A program made the translations under genes and the position numbers. Below the pieces are notes generated by a model that saw only the letters and a list, made by a program, of their open reading frames with translations, searched no databases and was not told where the DNA came from. A stretch of 64,000 bases of DNA. It comes from Lunularia cruciata. Taxonomy: Eukaryota; Streptophyta; Marchantiopsida; Lunulariales; Lunulariaceae. The stretch's first letter is position 1, and each line of letters starts with the position of its first letter. Positions 46,468-57,454 of the stretch are shown here, in pieces. The DNA is taken from NCBI GenBank assembly GCA_948567375.1, contig OX419759.1, forward strand, positions 7,966,744 to 8,030,743, written 5' to 3'.

Positions 46468-47123
46468 TGTGAGTGTGGTTCTACACTAGATGGAGCAGCG
46501 GTCCATATGACACGGTGTCCTTTTGGAAGATAGAGGATAGATACCCATGATGCTATTAGGGACATAGGGTTTGCTATGGCACGAGAGAGTGGATACTTGG
46601 CATGGAGGGAGTGTTTGTATGCTTTGCAGACAACACATGTTAGAGCATACTTATACTTGGTCCGAGATGATCAGGTGATAGTAGCGGATGCCATGGCTAT
46701 GGATCCTACGTGGGATATAGTGTTGGAGGGAGTGATTACCCATCCCCTGGATGGGCGACAAGTGCAGCAGCAGGTCGCAAGGTCTCCAAGTATAGGGGCA
46801 TGCAGCGAGGTCACCTCTTTGTTCCTCTAGTCTTGGAGTTATATGGAGCAATGGACACAACGTTCAACACATTTGTCAGGGAGAGCTTATCATGTTAGGC
46901 ACCACGGGGTACCACTTTCACTCTCATACTTTGTAGCTTATGTTAGACAGTGTGTGTCCATTGCTCTACATAGGGCAATGGCTGGGGTAATCCATAAGAC
47001 AGCAATTACACTAGGTGATGCTTCTTCGGATGCTCAAGTTGTTTGTAGACAGTGCGACTTGCATAGCTCGGATATCTTAGGTGCGGTAGGGCAGATTTCT
47101 CATGTAGACTCTATTGGGGCTTA
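46468..47123 (+). pseudogene. LINE C-terminal domain: CCHC knuckle and endonuclease-like region
   Basis: 46468-46518 reads CECGSTLDGAAVHMTRC: C-x1-C-x9-H-x3-C, close to the CCHC motif that precedes the restriction-like endonuclease of R2 elements. It is followed by DAIRDIGFAMARESGYLAW, then YLVRDDQVIVADAM, which resembles the PD...D core, and FVPLVLELYGAMDT and SYFVAYVRQCVSIALHRAM, typical of the far C-terminus of such elements. Catalytic assignment is tentative. Confidence 0.65.
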
Positions 47124-47208
47124 GCCCCGTTGCACCTTTTCCGTCTCTCCCTTGTATGGCTTGATGGGGTCTTCCCATCCTTCATATTTTCTACGTGCTC
47201 GCACTTTT
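47100..47208 (+). other. Structured 3' tail of the LINE
   Basis: Contains GGGGCTTAGCCCC (hairpin, 5-bp stem, loop TTA) and GATGGGGTCTTCCCATC (6-bp stem, loop GTCTT), then CTTCAT and an end like CGGTCGCCTTTT. The same two hairpins are kept in at least ten other copies, which suggests that they bind the reverse transcriptase. Confidence 0.8.
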
Positions 47209-47223
47209 CGGTTTAAGATTAAG

Positions 47224-48479
47224 GGTCATCAGAAGAGCTTCCTTGTCACTAGAAGCGTAGCGTCTCCCTAAGTGGTGTTCGACAAATCATGCACATGTGA
47301 AAACATCAATACACAAATAGTTTTGACTTGAAACTTGATTTGGAATTTAAATAACCAACGAAATGTACATGAAGTCCGAGAGCTTTATGAACTATATCAT
47401 GCCACCTTTTATTTTTCCCCTTTCCGCACTTGGTTGTGCCTTGTATTTCTTGCCCTTTTCTTTGGGGTACTATTTGTATATTATTGACCTCTTTGCTCTT
47501 TCGCAACTCTAAGATGTTGGCCTATGTAAAGATAGGAGAGTCCTTAGGAACAAGAAGGGAACGCGACCTGCGCTTTGTAAGATTGTAATGCTTTTCTGTT
47601 TAGATAGATTTTCAGCGTGTTGTGAGTCACATTGAGTGCCTTCTACGCGTGTGCGGACCATCCATTTCCTGCTTTAGGCGCGACTTCTGAAAATCTAAAG
47701 AAAGTCTCTTTGAAGAAAGTATTCCAGATAGTACGTTAAGGAAAAGGTGGCCTGAATGCCCCAAGTGGGAGTGATTAAAACATCAAGTAGTATGTAAAGA
47801 CTGATCCAACCAATGGCGCTTATCGGTTTCGTTAGGACGAGTCACAGCACTGGGATTGACACAGGCCCATGGAAAGCTACAGTGTGGAAACTTGGACAAT
47901 AGGCGAAACCTGATCCGCGTAATATGGCGTGAGTGAAGAATGGAGAAAACCATTCCTTCAGATGGGACGATCGTGGCCCCTTGGGACACTCTTGTCTTCT
48001 TTGTCAACCATTTCGGATAAGACTTGGGACACTATACCTATAGAATCTCGTGTACGCCACGGAAGCTGTAGTATTTCTCTTGTTATTTCGTCATTATTTC
48101 GTTATCATTGACCACAGCCACTAGTTAGTTTGTTTCATCTGCAGATGTCACTCAGATGATATGCATAGACATAAACTCGCCAGAAAACGTCAGAAAATGA
48201 CACCCGTCCGCTCCGCGTAGACCCAAGATCTCATTCTGTTTAAACGGAGTGAGATGCCGACCAATAAGATTCCTTCGGGACACGTATAAGGAAATCTTAA
48301 GCACTGACAAGGTGTCGAACGTCAAACAAATAAGATTAGGAAGCTGCAAATACTACAGATCCTTCAAAGCAAACGTACACCCAGAAGTTGATAGGAGCTA
48401 TCTACGGTGCCAAAGATTCTCTCGAGTCTTCAACGCAGTCAGGTGATCACGTCAAGTCACTCTCACATTAGGTGACTGA
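47224..48479. other. Unassigned stretch
   Basis: No recognised gene. Low-copy-looking sequence of mixed composition between the LINE and the Harbinger region. Confidence 0.4.
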
Positions 48480-48691
48480 AGGCCACTTCACATGGCTCAG
48501 TGATGTATGGCAGTATTGACGGACGTTCGCCTTCTAAGCACTGATGGAAAGAGTATCTTTAGGTGTCCATGGGAGTGCAACCCGTCCGGCAATTAACTTG
48601 GACGTAATATACTTTTGATAATTGATAATAGGTCACTTTGGATTATTAATTGGTCCTAATAGGTAATCAGTTTTCTTATTAGGGTATGACA

Positions 48692-48798
48692 GTTTTCCTA
48701 TTGGGGCTTAGCCCCATGTTACCTTTTTTGTCTCTCCCTTATACGGCTTGATGGGGTCTTCCCATCCTTCATTTTTCCTACGCGGTCGCCTTTTATGC
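48692..48798 (+). mobile_element. LINE 3' tail insertion, 107 bp, perfect example
   Basis: Flanked by TATTAGGGTATGACA (48677-48691) and TATTAGAGTATGACA (48799-48813), a 15-bp duplication with one difference. The derivative at 52150 lacks it. Tail hairpins: GGGGC/GCCCC at 48703-48715 and GATGGG/CCCATC at 48750-48766. Ends in ACGCGGTCGCCTTTT. Confidence 0.95.
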
Positions 48799-48904
48799 TA
48801 TTAGAGTATGACAAATAAGGGGTTCCGGACTTGCAATGTACATATCTTTTGAACTCAAAAGGGTTCATTGAATTCAACTTTCAGTCTTCTTTCACATACT
48901 CAAG

Positions 48905-50236
48905 ATGGATTTTTGTGATCTCATGTTTTTCTGGTTGATGGAGTCTAAAACAGAAAATCTCTTGGAGTTAGCCACATTGTTGATGGGAGAATCATTTTCT
49001 GAACAAGAGGAAAATATTACACCAGAGTTTTGCATTAGGTTCTTGATAGCAAATAATTGTTTTTTGCTATCTCAAAGAGGAATACCAAGAGACTTCTAGG
49101 TGATACCAAGACAATACACATGGTGGGAGATTGTTCACAAGCAAGTATGGTCAATGGATTCAGACTTTCTAAATAATCATATGAGAAGCAGGTACCGAAT
49201 GTCATCTCAGAGTTTTAAGAAATTGGTTGATGAGATTGAACCACATGTGCCTACTATGTCCGAATGGCTGCTACAAAAAGAATGGAGTTGGAAAAACGTA
49301 TAGCTTTAGTTTTACACAAATTTGCACACAATTGAGAACTCTTAGTGATCTCTATTGTCTTGGTGAATAGACTATAGTGAAGTACACTTTAATTATAGTT
49401 GAGATACTAGCAAACAAAGATAAAATATACTCTAAATACATCAAATGGCCTACAATAGTAGAATGTATTGAGAGCATATCAAAGTTTGCACTGATATGTG
49501 GAATTCTACAAATCATTGGTTGTATAGATGGTACACATACCAAATTGAGAACCAAACTATCAATGAGATTTTATCCTGAACACTATAAGAATAGACACTC
49601 ACATTACTCTATTCTACTACAAGGTGTTTGTGATGCGGATCTTTGGTTTTGGTACTTGTGTTATACAATGCTTGGATCTACTCACGATGATGCACATTTA
49701 CGACAATCCAACTTATATTAGGCAATGGAATCAAGGACAACTCTCACTCAGCCAACACTCATTTTTCCATAAGAAAACCATACGATACAAGTGATTCCAC
49801 CATTGATCCTTGGAGATACAACCTATCCATTACGTCAATGGTTGTTGAAAGGTTGACATTGACATTCATATCAAGGAGAACCTATGCAGAATGTATTTGA
49901 CAACCATACATCAAAAGCATGTGTATGTGTGTAGAATGCATTTGGTCAGTTGAAAGGTAGATGGAGCATACTGAGGGACTGTCCAATGTGATTGGAAGTT
50001 GTTCCAAGAGTGACACTTTCATGTGCAGTACTACACAACTTTGTAATTCAATAAAGAGAAACATTACCTATTGATGTCAATGTAGTGGATGAGCATATGA
50101 ATGGAGCACATATTTTGCCACTCCCAGGATCTGCATCAAATAAATGGAGTACAACTAGAGGTGAATTAGTAAGAGCAGCTTTGTACAAGCAATTCAAAAG
50201 TACTCATGCTCATCTAGATATAGCAAATGTAGTTTG
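48905..50236 (+). pseudogene. Harbinger transposase remnant
   Basis: N-terminal part at 48905-49303 (ENITPEFCIRFLIANN; TWWEIVHKQVWSMDSDFL; RMSSQSFKKLVDEI) with a stop between. The catalytic part at 49377-49721 is open and reads IIGCIDGTHTKL, HSHYSILLQGVCDADLWFWY and GSTHDDAHLRQS, the DDE_Tnp_4 pattern with the first Asp in CIDGTH. Then broken frames to 50236 with QLKGRWSILRDCP and SCAVLHNFV and a last Asp/Glu-rich part. At least four stops. Confidence 0.88.
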
Positions 50237-50285
50237 ACAGTAAAGGTATTTACTTACTCAAGATTGCAGTCCACGTTGGTTGTTT

Positions 50286-51052
50286 TCAAGATTCAAGCTC
50301 CATACGTTTCAGTTCAAGAATTTGGCTCATTAAATCCATCTTATGTTGTTCTTGAACCATCATCAAGTCAAATTTATGATCTTCTTGTAAGGATCTCTTC
50401 TCATTTGTGTCCTTCACTACTTGAGTAAATTCAAGCATACATTTTTGCATCTCGTCTTCACCTTCTTTTGATACTCTTTGCTTTTTGTTATGTTGCACAA
50501 CAACATTAGGTTGAGCATAAGCTTTTGTCTTGGGATTGATTGTGGCCTGATTACCAATTGTCTCTAGAGAAGGTGTAGAGACTTGTGGTGTTTCTTTCTC
50601 ATCATCAGATATCAAAACATCCATATATGATCGTTCAATTTGATTTATATGAGATGCTTCCTCACTCCATCAATAGTTTCATCAGTCAAGTCTACAAACC
50701 CTCTCTCACTTTTTATTGAAGTGTTAATACCACCATCACATGCTCATGGAATGCCTTGTTCTTTGGGCAAACCACCTCTAATTCTATGCATATGTTCATA
50801 GAACTCCCATGAACTTGGTTTTGTGCTTGTGGTTTGTTTTCCTTTCTCAACCATGTATTTTTTAACTAGACCATCAAGCTTGTTCTTGAGAATCTGTGGC
50901 TCATAACGTGGTGTTATAGTGATAGCTTCACTAAACTTATTAGCAAACACCTTCCACTGATCCTGACTTACATTGCCTTGGTTACAATGATTAAAATAAA
51001 TGTCTTCATATATATCCAAAAAAAGACTCACATGACTAGAAATCCACTCCAC
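50286..51052 (-). pseudogene. Harbinger Myb/SANT-like DNA-binding protein
   Basis: Second gene of the element. 50744-51052 (102 codons) carries a Myb/SANT-like trihelix (FANKFSEAITITPRYEPQIL, KNKLDGLVKKYM, WEFYEHMHRI). 50286-50624 (112 codons) is the C-terminal part with a coiled coil (FTQVVKDTNEKRSLQEDHKF). Between them is a frame break. In this superfamily the protein helps the transposase to bind the ends and enter the nucleus. Confidence 0.8.
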
Positions 51053-51499
51053 TTAGCCTTCTTTGGAATGGAAACACTTGTAAACATAATTGACAACAGT
51101 AGACAAATAATCAACATACTTTTATTTTAGAATAGTATTCCAATCTACATATGAAATAGTTAAAATCATACCTCTCACAAGAGCATCCTTTGATGATGGA
51201 TTTTTCTTTTTTGCTCCAAGCTTATTCTTGGATGGAGCCTGCAAATCTCTCACCAATATAAATTGGTTCCATAGGTGGAAGAGCTCTCAAAACATTCTCA
51301 TTGAGTACAATCTCTTCCATTCTATTGCAAAAAAATTCAAAGATATACATGGAAAAGTTTAGTTTGACACAGAAATTTCATCTCACCAATGTCACTGCAA
51401 TATTAATCTATTGTCTTCAGTTTTAAATCACACATGACAAGCATTTTATAACCTTCTATTCAAGCTATAGAATAGCCCAACACGTCCAAAAATGAAAAA

Positions 51500-51956
51500 T
51501 TTATGATATATTACATATCTGATCAAACTCCGAGTGTCAAAAATCAGAACCCTCATGTGTTTGGTTGGAAAGTCAATATACTCACTCTTGGGAAAACTGA
51601 ACCTGCGATAGAATGGGAAGTTTGTAAGTTGTATTGTTCGTTATATCACCCAACTCATAAACCTAGAAAATCTCCTGTTTGAGAGATTCATACGGAGCTA
51701 GAGCTGATATGCTTGCTATAGGGGAAAACTGAACCTTTCATAGAATGGGACGTATGTAAATTGTATTGCCAATTGTATCATCCAACCTATTAACCTAGAA
51801 AATCTCCTGTTTGAGAGATTCATACAGAGCTAGAGCTGCTTGACATATAATGTCCGGTTGAGGGTTTGAACGTCAGGTAAACCTGACCTGCACATGAGCT
51901 CTGGCAGAATTATCTCTACCATACTTTGTCTTTTAGTGGGCTGTCGGAGCCCGAAA
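51500..51956. repeat. Right subterminal region of Harbinger, with ~130-bp internal duplication
   Basis: 51595-51710 and 51725-51845 are direct repeats (AGAATGGGA, CCTAGAAAATCTCCTGTTTGAGAG, ATACGGAGCTAGAGCTG-like). The same region occurs once in the derivative at 52655-52770. Confidence 0.75.
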
Positions 51957-52920
51957 GAAGGCCACTTCACATGGCTCAATGATGTACGTCAGTTTTGATG
52001 TCCGTCAGCCTGTAAAACATTGACGGAAAGAGCATAATCATGTGTCCATGGGAGTGCATAGGTCCAGCAGTTAATTTGGACTTACGTCAACCTCATACAT
52101 ATACTTGTGATGATAGGTCACTTTGGATTATTGACTGGCGCTAATAGGTAACCAGTTCTTGGCCTAGATTATGTAAAGTAAAGAGTTTGGGGTTTGTAAA
52201 TCAATAAAATTTTTTTTTTTCACATTCGCTTTAACAAAGGAATCTCCATCAAATTTAGCTTTTAGTTTTTTTATATATAGATGAATTTTTATTATTTCAT
52301 ATTTTTGTGATTAATGGAGTTTCAAAAAGAAAATCTTATGTAATTAATCACATTAGTAAGGAGAAAAAAAATTTATGAAAAAAAATAATTTCACCGAGTA
52401 CTGGAACTGGTTCTCGTTGACAAAAAATTACTTCTTTTTATCTCAAAGAAGAATACTAATAAAATGATTTCATTTTTAAATAAACATGACCAACATTGAA
52501 TAACGGTCCAAATCTGAAAAAGGTAAAACATATTACATCTGCATTCAGTCTCGAAGGTCAAAAATTAAAATCGAAGATGTATTTGGTTGGAAAGATTAAA
52601 GAGTCGATTTCGATCTCGCGAAGACGGGAAGTAGGAAGGTTCATTTCCGGGAAAATTTAAACCTGTCATAGAAAGGGAATGTCCGATCGTTCTATTGCAC
52701 GTTGTATCACCCGACCCATTGATCTAGAAAATTCCCGATTCGAAGGGTTCAAACGGAGCTAGAGCTGCCTGACGTATAGGTACCGGGCAGAGGGTTTGAA
52801 CGTCAAACAGACCTGACGTGCACATGAGCTCCGTCCAAATTGTAATTGCCGAACTTTGTCTTTTTGTGTGCCGCCCGGAGCCCAAAAGAGCCATGTGAAT
52901 CGCGTAAGAGCCATGTGAAT
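51957..52920 (+). mobile_element. Internally deleted Harbinger derivative (~0.96 kb)
   Basis: 51957-52480 aligns with the left end and transposase N-terminus of the larger element (48480-49100), and 52520-52900 aligns with its right part (51500-51950). The middle, including the DDE core and the Myb gene, is gone. Ends: TTCACATGGCTC (51966-51977) and its inverse GAGCCATGTGAA (52888-52899), which is repeated once more at 52908-52919. It could move only with help from another transposase. Confidence 0.75.
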
Positions 52921-52956
52921 CGCAATCTTCCGACAACTATCAAGTCCAGCCTAGGG

Positions 52957-53502
52957 ATGGGGGTGAAATCCCCTGGTGCTTCATATCCTACCACCACCCC
53001 TGCTATTGGCACGGATGCTTATGAAACTTCCCGAGCCAGTACTACCGAAGAAGCAGCCGGTGCTCCACCCCAGTCTCCAGGGTTAGTGAGCCGAATCACA
53101 GGATCCGTTACCTCTCTCTTCGGAGGAAAGAAATCACCTACCGTTTCTACCAGCCCCGTGCAAACTGAAACCACTCCTTCATCGGGTAAATCTTGCTTGG
53201 TCATTTCATTTCTTGTGTGTTTTTGGTTAAACCATGATTTATTTCCTATCTCAACAGTTTTGAACTTTATATTGGCTATGCTTTATATTGGCTATGCACA
53301 ATGATTAGAAGTCTGTTCGGACTTTAATGTGTACATTGATTGCATATAACCTGCAAACAACTTTAAGTAAAACTGCGAAAGAGAAAGTGCTGATCTAACC
53401 TTGTTGTCAATGGATTGCGTCGTGGTTGCAACAGGTCCTGGTACATCTGAAACCAGTACAACTGACCTATCGAAGCTTTGCAGTATGAGGCCTTCGTCTT
53501 GA
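52957..53502 (+). pseudogene. Small Ser/Thr-rich protein gene remnant, two exons
   Basis: Exon 1 (52957-53185) from ATG reads MGVKSPGASYPTTTPAIG, then a region with SPGLVSRITGSVTSLFGGKK and TSPVQTETTPSSG. Intron 53186-53434 (GTAAAT...ACAG, 249 bp). Exon 2 (53435-53502) continues in phase with PGTSETSTTDLSKLC and a stop. The open frame also extends upstream into the Harbinger end at 52846-52956, so the true 5' part was probably cut off by that insertion. Function not recognised. Confidence 0.4.
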
Positions 53503-53504
53503 CA

Positions 53505-54735
53505 GGATGGAAATCTATACTCGAGGAAGTCAGGTTACTGAGCCGGTCATTAAGACTTGTCATCTGAAATCCCGTAATTTTGCAAGACCGTATAACTGAG
53601 TCACTGGTAATGAAGCGCGGAAAGACGCGAGCAGGGACAGGGGTAGCCTCGACGTTAAGTTAGGGACGAGTCCCTGACTACCTTTGCAGCTACCTGCTAC
53701 AGTAGTTTGGAATCCCGCTACTGTAACACCACGGACTATCAGAATCCAATATCAACAATAGTCCAGCTCAAAACCCTACCCTTGGAAGTGGAACGCTTGT
53801 CCCCTCGTACCTCTAAATGTTTAAGCATGCAAGCCGTCAGTTTCGCCGTGGATAGAATGGCGCACTTACTAAAGTCGGGATATAGTGCTCTTTGCCTTGG
53901 ACTAGGAAGGACCTTCTTAGCGGGACCTCCAGTTTAGCGAGGTTTTTAAACTGACGGGAAATTCTGCTTAGAACAGAAAGCACCAGTGGAGCGTGCATCG
54001 GCAGTGCAATAGACAGTCAACAGTGCTACGGTACAGTAGATCATAATCCCAACCGAAAGGCCAATGCGGCTTCGGTTTCTTCATTCAGTGCAGGATTCCG
54101 CACTGTTGCAGTCGATTCTGAGAGAATCCTGACCAATTTGTGGGGTGAAAGAGCGGAAGATTGTGGACGCTTGCAGAAAAATGTCATGTGTCTCAGCAAA
54201 AGCTGCGCAGTGTTCTGTTGTCAGCTTTGCAAGTTTGTCTGCTTGTTCTTCTTCTAATGCAATGAAGAGGAGTAGGAAATCAGGTTGCAGTAGTAATTCT
54301 GTGGAGGGAGTTGACTGGATGGGAGCCGCGGTTTTAGGGTCTGGAGTTGAGTTGTTGAGGAGTAGGCAGAGACGAGTTCTGGAGCTCGTGCAGGGGAAGC
54401 AGACGTGGAAGTACATGCCGTTGGGGATTATTGGCCACTTTATTTCGGATTTGAATTCTGTACCTTTGCGTCTACCGTTGCCAGGAAGGGGAGAGATTGT
54501 GAAGTTCGAGGAGCGTGGAAGCTACAGGCGTGGCTACGTCAGTTGATGGTAGTGGCTTTGTAGAGCCCGCTAAAACTATTACCACCGAACAAGGTACAAG
54601 AGAAATTCTTCTCAGAACGATATGGATGAATGTAGACAAGAGAAAATGTGTTTTGTCTCATACATTCTGTGCAATTTTTACGGAGTTGAACAAATAGGAT
54701 ACACGTCTTTTCTTTTCTTTTCAAAATTTTCTTTT
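53505..54735. other. Anonymous block shared by both duplication copies
   Basis: Paralogous to 22690-24235 without its LINE. Open frames exist on both strands (54145-54546 plus, 133 codons; 54081-54416 minus, 111 codons, with IALEEEQADKLAKLTTEHC), but the frames are not kept in copy 1. It may hold the promoter or first exons of HISN5. Function unknown. Confidence 0.4.
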
Positions 54736-55022
54736 CACGTGCGCTTGTCCTAGCCAATTTTAGCAGCATGCTATGTCCCTGGATTCTGTAAGTAGCGCAC
54801 ACTTACCTTCTTACCTCCTAACGCTCAAAATAGTGGGACATTGCAGCTACTTAAATTCTTTGTCATCAATAGAAAGCAGAATCGCCGTGAATATGAAAGC
54901 AGTCTCAAGGGTTAGGATTCGTATAACCAACCATTCAGTTTTCTTATAACCAGCCCTTCAGTTTTCTGTTGCTACACGAAACTTGATATTTTTCTCGTTT
55001 TGTGGTCGTTTACGCTGAACAG

Positions 55023-56980
55023 TGCTTCCTAGACTTGGGAAAGTTTCTCGAGTGACGAAGGAAACGAATGTGGAGGTACAATTCAACTTGGACGGAACAG
55101 GGATCTGTGATCGTGACACTGGCATACCTTTTCTCGACCACATGCTAGATGTGAGTATCATTGCCATTGATTCGTGCTGCATTGAGATAATTGTTTGGCT
55201 ATGCCATCACACAAATTTGTAATGGGAGGTCCTGGGACCTGGTACAGAGAATGCCCCTTTTGAGTGCGGAAGTTCATGGATTCAAGGCGTAAAGGATCAG
55301 GGAGCGCTGAAACTCCATGAAGAACATAACTTTGGATGCTATGAATAACTCACGTCATGTAGACGGACTCTCACGGAGGAACTATCCGCAATCATGTCCT
55401 ATGCCATACCGGAGAATGTGGGAACCATTCATTGATCATCTCTAAAGTTTACATCACAAATCCACGCCGCAGTTAGATTTAAGTTCTAGAACACTTGTAA
55501 CTTTAGGAATTCAAGTAAGACGGAAAGTGGACATATATCAATGACCTCTGCTGAGTAAGTACATGTATGCCAAGATGCTCTTGTTTATTGAATCTCGGTT
55601 AACATTTCGTTACTTCAAGTAATTTTTGGCTGGTAAGTAGACTTGTTCTATCGTTTGAGACCTCATTCTTATTGTTTCTCTGGAATGCCTTTGCTCCAGC
55701 AGAAACTTGCATCGCATGGACTTCTGGACGTGACAGTAAAGGGAAGAGTGACACACATATCGATGATTATCATCATCGGATGAGGACATAAGTCTTCCCG
55801 TAGGAACAGTAAGTTCTCTTCTGCACAGGGTCAGCTGTCTCAGAATAAAATGGAACACGAAGGATGGGCATGGTATATATCCATCTGAATAGATCGCTTC
55901 CTTCAAGTTTTGACAGTACATTTTATGGTTGTTTGTTGTATAGACTATATTCTTGATTCCTGATTCTCATATCTTTGTTGCATGTACAGGCATTAGTTCA
56001 GGCCTTGGGAGATAGGAAGGGAATATCGATTTGGTGACTTCTCTGCTCCTCTTAATGAAGCTCTCATCCAAGTGGTCTTGGTAAGGATTTTGACGACCTT
56101 AGGCTTCCAATGCAGCAGGATTGCATGTACTTTAGTTCTCTCTTAATTGATTGTACTATCTTAAATGCTGGCCAGTCTTAGCTGGACTGTAAATTAAGGA
56201 ATTGTGTGAAGGTTCTAGCACTATGCCACCATCTTAGTTTATGACATCCTGACTTTCACGTATATGTCTCTCGGAACGGAGTATCTTAGTCGTTTCTGCT
56301 CTGTTGTTTTATGCAGGATTTGTCATGAAGACCCTATCTGGGGTACAACGTAGACATACCTACTCATCGAGTCGGCACCTATGATACGCAGGTTAGAAAC
56401 AACCGCACGCCCTGGCAACCAATTGACTGTATTTGCACATAAGATCTAATCTATTCCTGGCTGTTTTCAACTTTTTAGTGGTGTTCGGTATTTCCCAAGT
56501 CTCATTGGTGGCGATTCGTTGGGTTGCAGTTGGTTGGGCACTTTTTCCAATCGGTTGTAAATACTTCTGGCATGACGTTACACATTCTTGAGGTATATCG
56601 AAACTCATACAGCATATGTGGATGTAGCACTGAAATCACAGTTGATTACGGAACTGCACTTGTTAGTTGGCGTTTTAGGAGTAGGGAAAGAGTCTTGCTT
56701 CCTCCAAAGCAAGAATCGGAAATTTACTTCCAATCCACAGAATATATGTAAGTTTCTGAACATCATTTATCATCAAGACGGCAATCCATGGGTAATTTGA
56801 GGTCCTGATAAAGGAATTGGTTATGTTTATGCAGCTTATTCTCAAAGCTTTTGCCAGAGTTCTTCGGCAGGCACTTGAATATGATACGAGAAGGAAGGTA
56901 TCCGTTCCCAGGACGTATGGAATCTTAAGCACGAATCCAAGTGAAGAGCGTGAGTTGCGTTCGATGTTAGACAATTGAAC
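55023..56980 (+). pseudogene. HISN5: HISN5 (imidazoleglycerol-phosphate dehydratase) pseudogene, copy 2
   Basis: Six recognisable exons: 55023-55150 ([28 protein letters not shown]), 55700-55787 (LASHGLLDV, THI), 55990-56080 (ALVQALGDRKGI, FGDFSAPLNEALI), 56317-56391 ([20 protein letters not shown]), 56530-56592 (GHFFQSVVNTSGMTLHI) and 56835-56980 (KAFARVLRQALEYDTRR). Lesions: a one-base insertion and a lost donor GT (ATAAGT) in exon 2, a frameshift in exon 3, TGA for Gly in exon 4, and no trace of the SHHIIEA metal-binding exon. The enzyme makes imidazoleacetol-phosphate in plastid histidine synthesis. No transit peptide was identified. A functional gene must lie elsewhere. Confidence 0.9.
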
Positions 56981-57049
56981 TAAAGACCGATATTGCCTCA
57001 GCCTTAGTGTCCTGATTAGAACCCTCACATGCGATGTTTATGGTTGAAT

Positions 57050-57454
57050 GGGGTGATGTTTGCGCTCAGGGCACTGAAAATTTGTTCACATACTTACATA
57101 TCAGCGTATTGTTTCGTTGCCATCTAACTTTACTATATTTGTATAATTGACAGGTCAAAACAACGGGTGCGCTCTCTTGCCCCTAAATCGAAAGATCCGA
57201 GCGTGTAGCAAATTTACAGCCAAGGAACAAATGAACGTTCTCTGGAACATATTACATAGGGAAGCTACGTTGCTGATTTACATGCTAAGATACACCCATA
57301 AATGTACAGTCTGCTTCATAGGGAGTTCAATTGATGCCATCCCAGCTCCACGGCCTGCACGCGGTTCAGTTGTCATGGGTGGCAGCGCCATCTAGCGGAT
57401 TCCTTAGTGTGGCAGTGCAAGCGTCAAAAGGATAGAGACTTCAGAGTTAAGGTG
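57050..57454. other. Unassigned stretch
   Basis: An open frame at 57147-57395 (82 codons) is not recognised. No repeat match in the window. Confidence 0.35.

Larger units (their letters stand above)
43497..47211 (+). mobile_element. Near full-length R2-like non-LTR retrotransposon (~3.7 kb)
   Basis: Flanked by TTTAAGATTAAG (43485-43496 and 47212-47223), a 12-bp target duplication, so the 5' end is probably close to complete. Order on the plus strand: purine-rich leader, N-terminal C2H2 zinc finger (44023-44085), reverse transcriptase (about 44600-46100), CCHC knuckle (46468-46518), a region like the restriction-like endonuclease, and a 3' tail with two hairpins and no poly(A). That is the single-ORF architecture of R2-type elements. 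Many stops break the frame. The copy at 19640-20268 confirms the 5' region and the copy at 34140 the rest. Confidence 0.88.
48480..51956 (+). mobile_element. PIF/Harbinger DNA transposon (decayed)
   Basis: Two convergent genes as in the superfamily: a DDE transposase on plus (48905-50236) and a Myb/SANT-like protein on minus (50286-51052). The left end includes TTCACATGGCTC (48487-48498), repeated at the left end of the derivative at 51966. The right end stops where the derivative begins and seems to have lost its terminal repeat. A LINE tail (48692-48798) is inserted near the left end. Confidence 0.8.
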
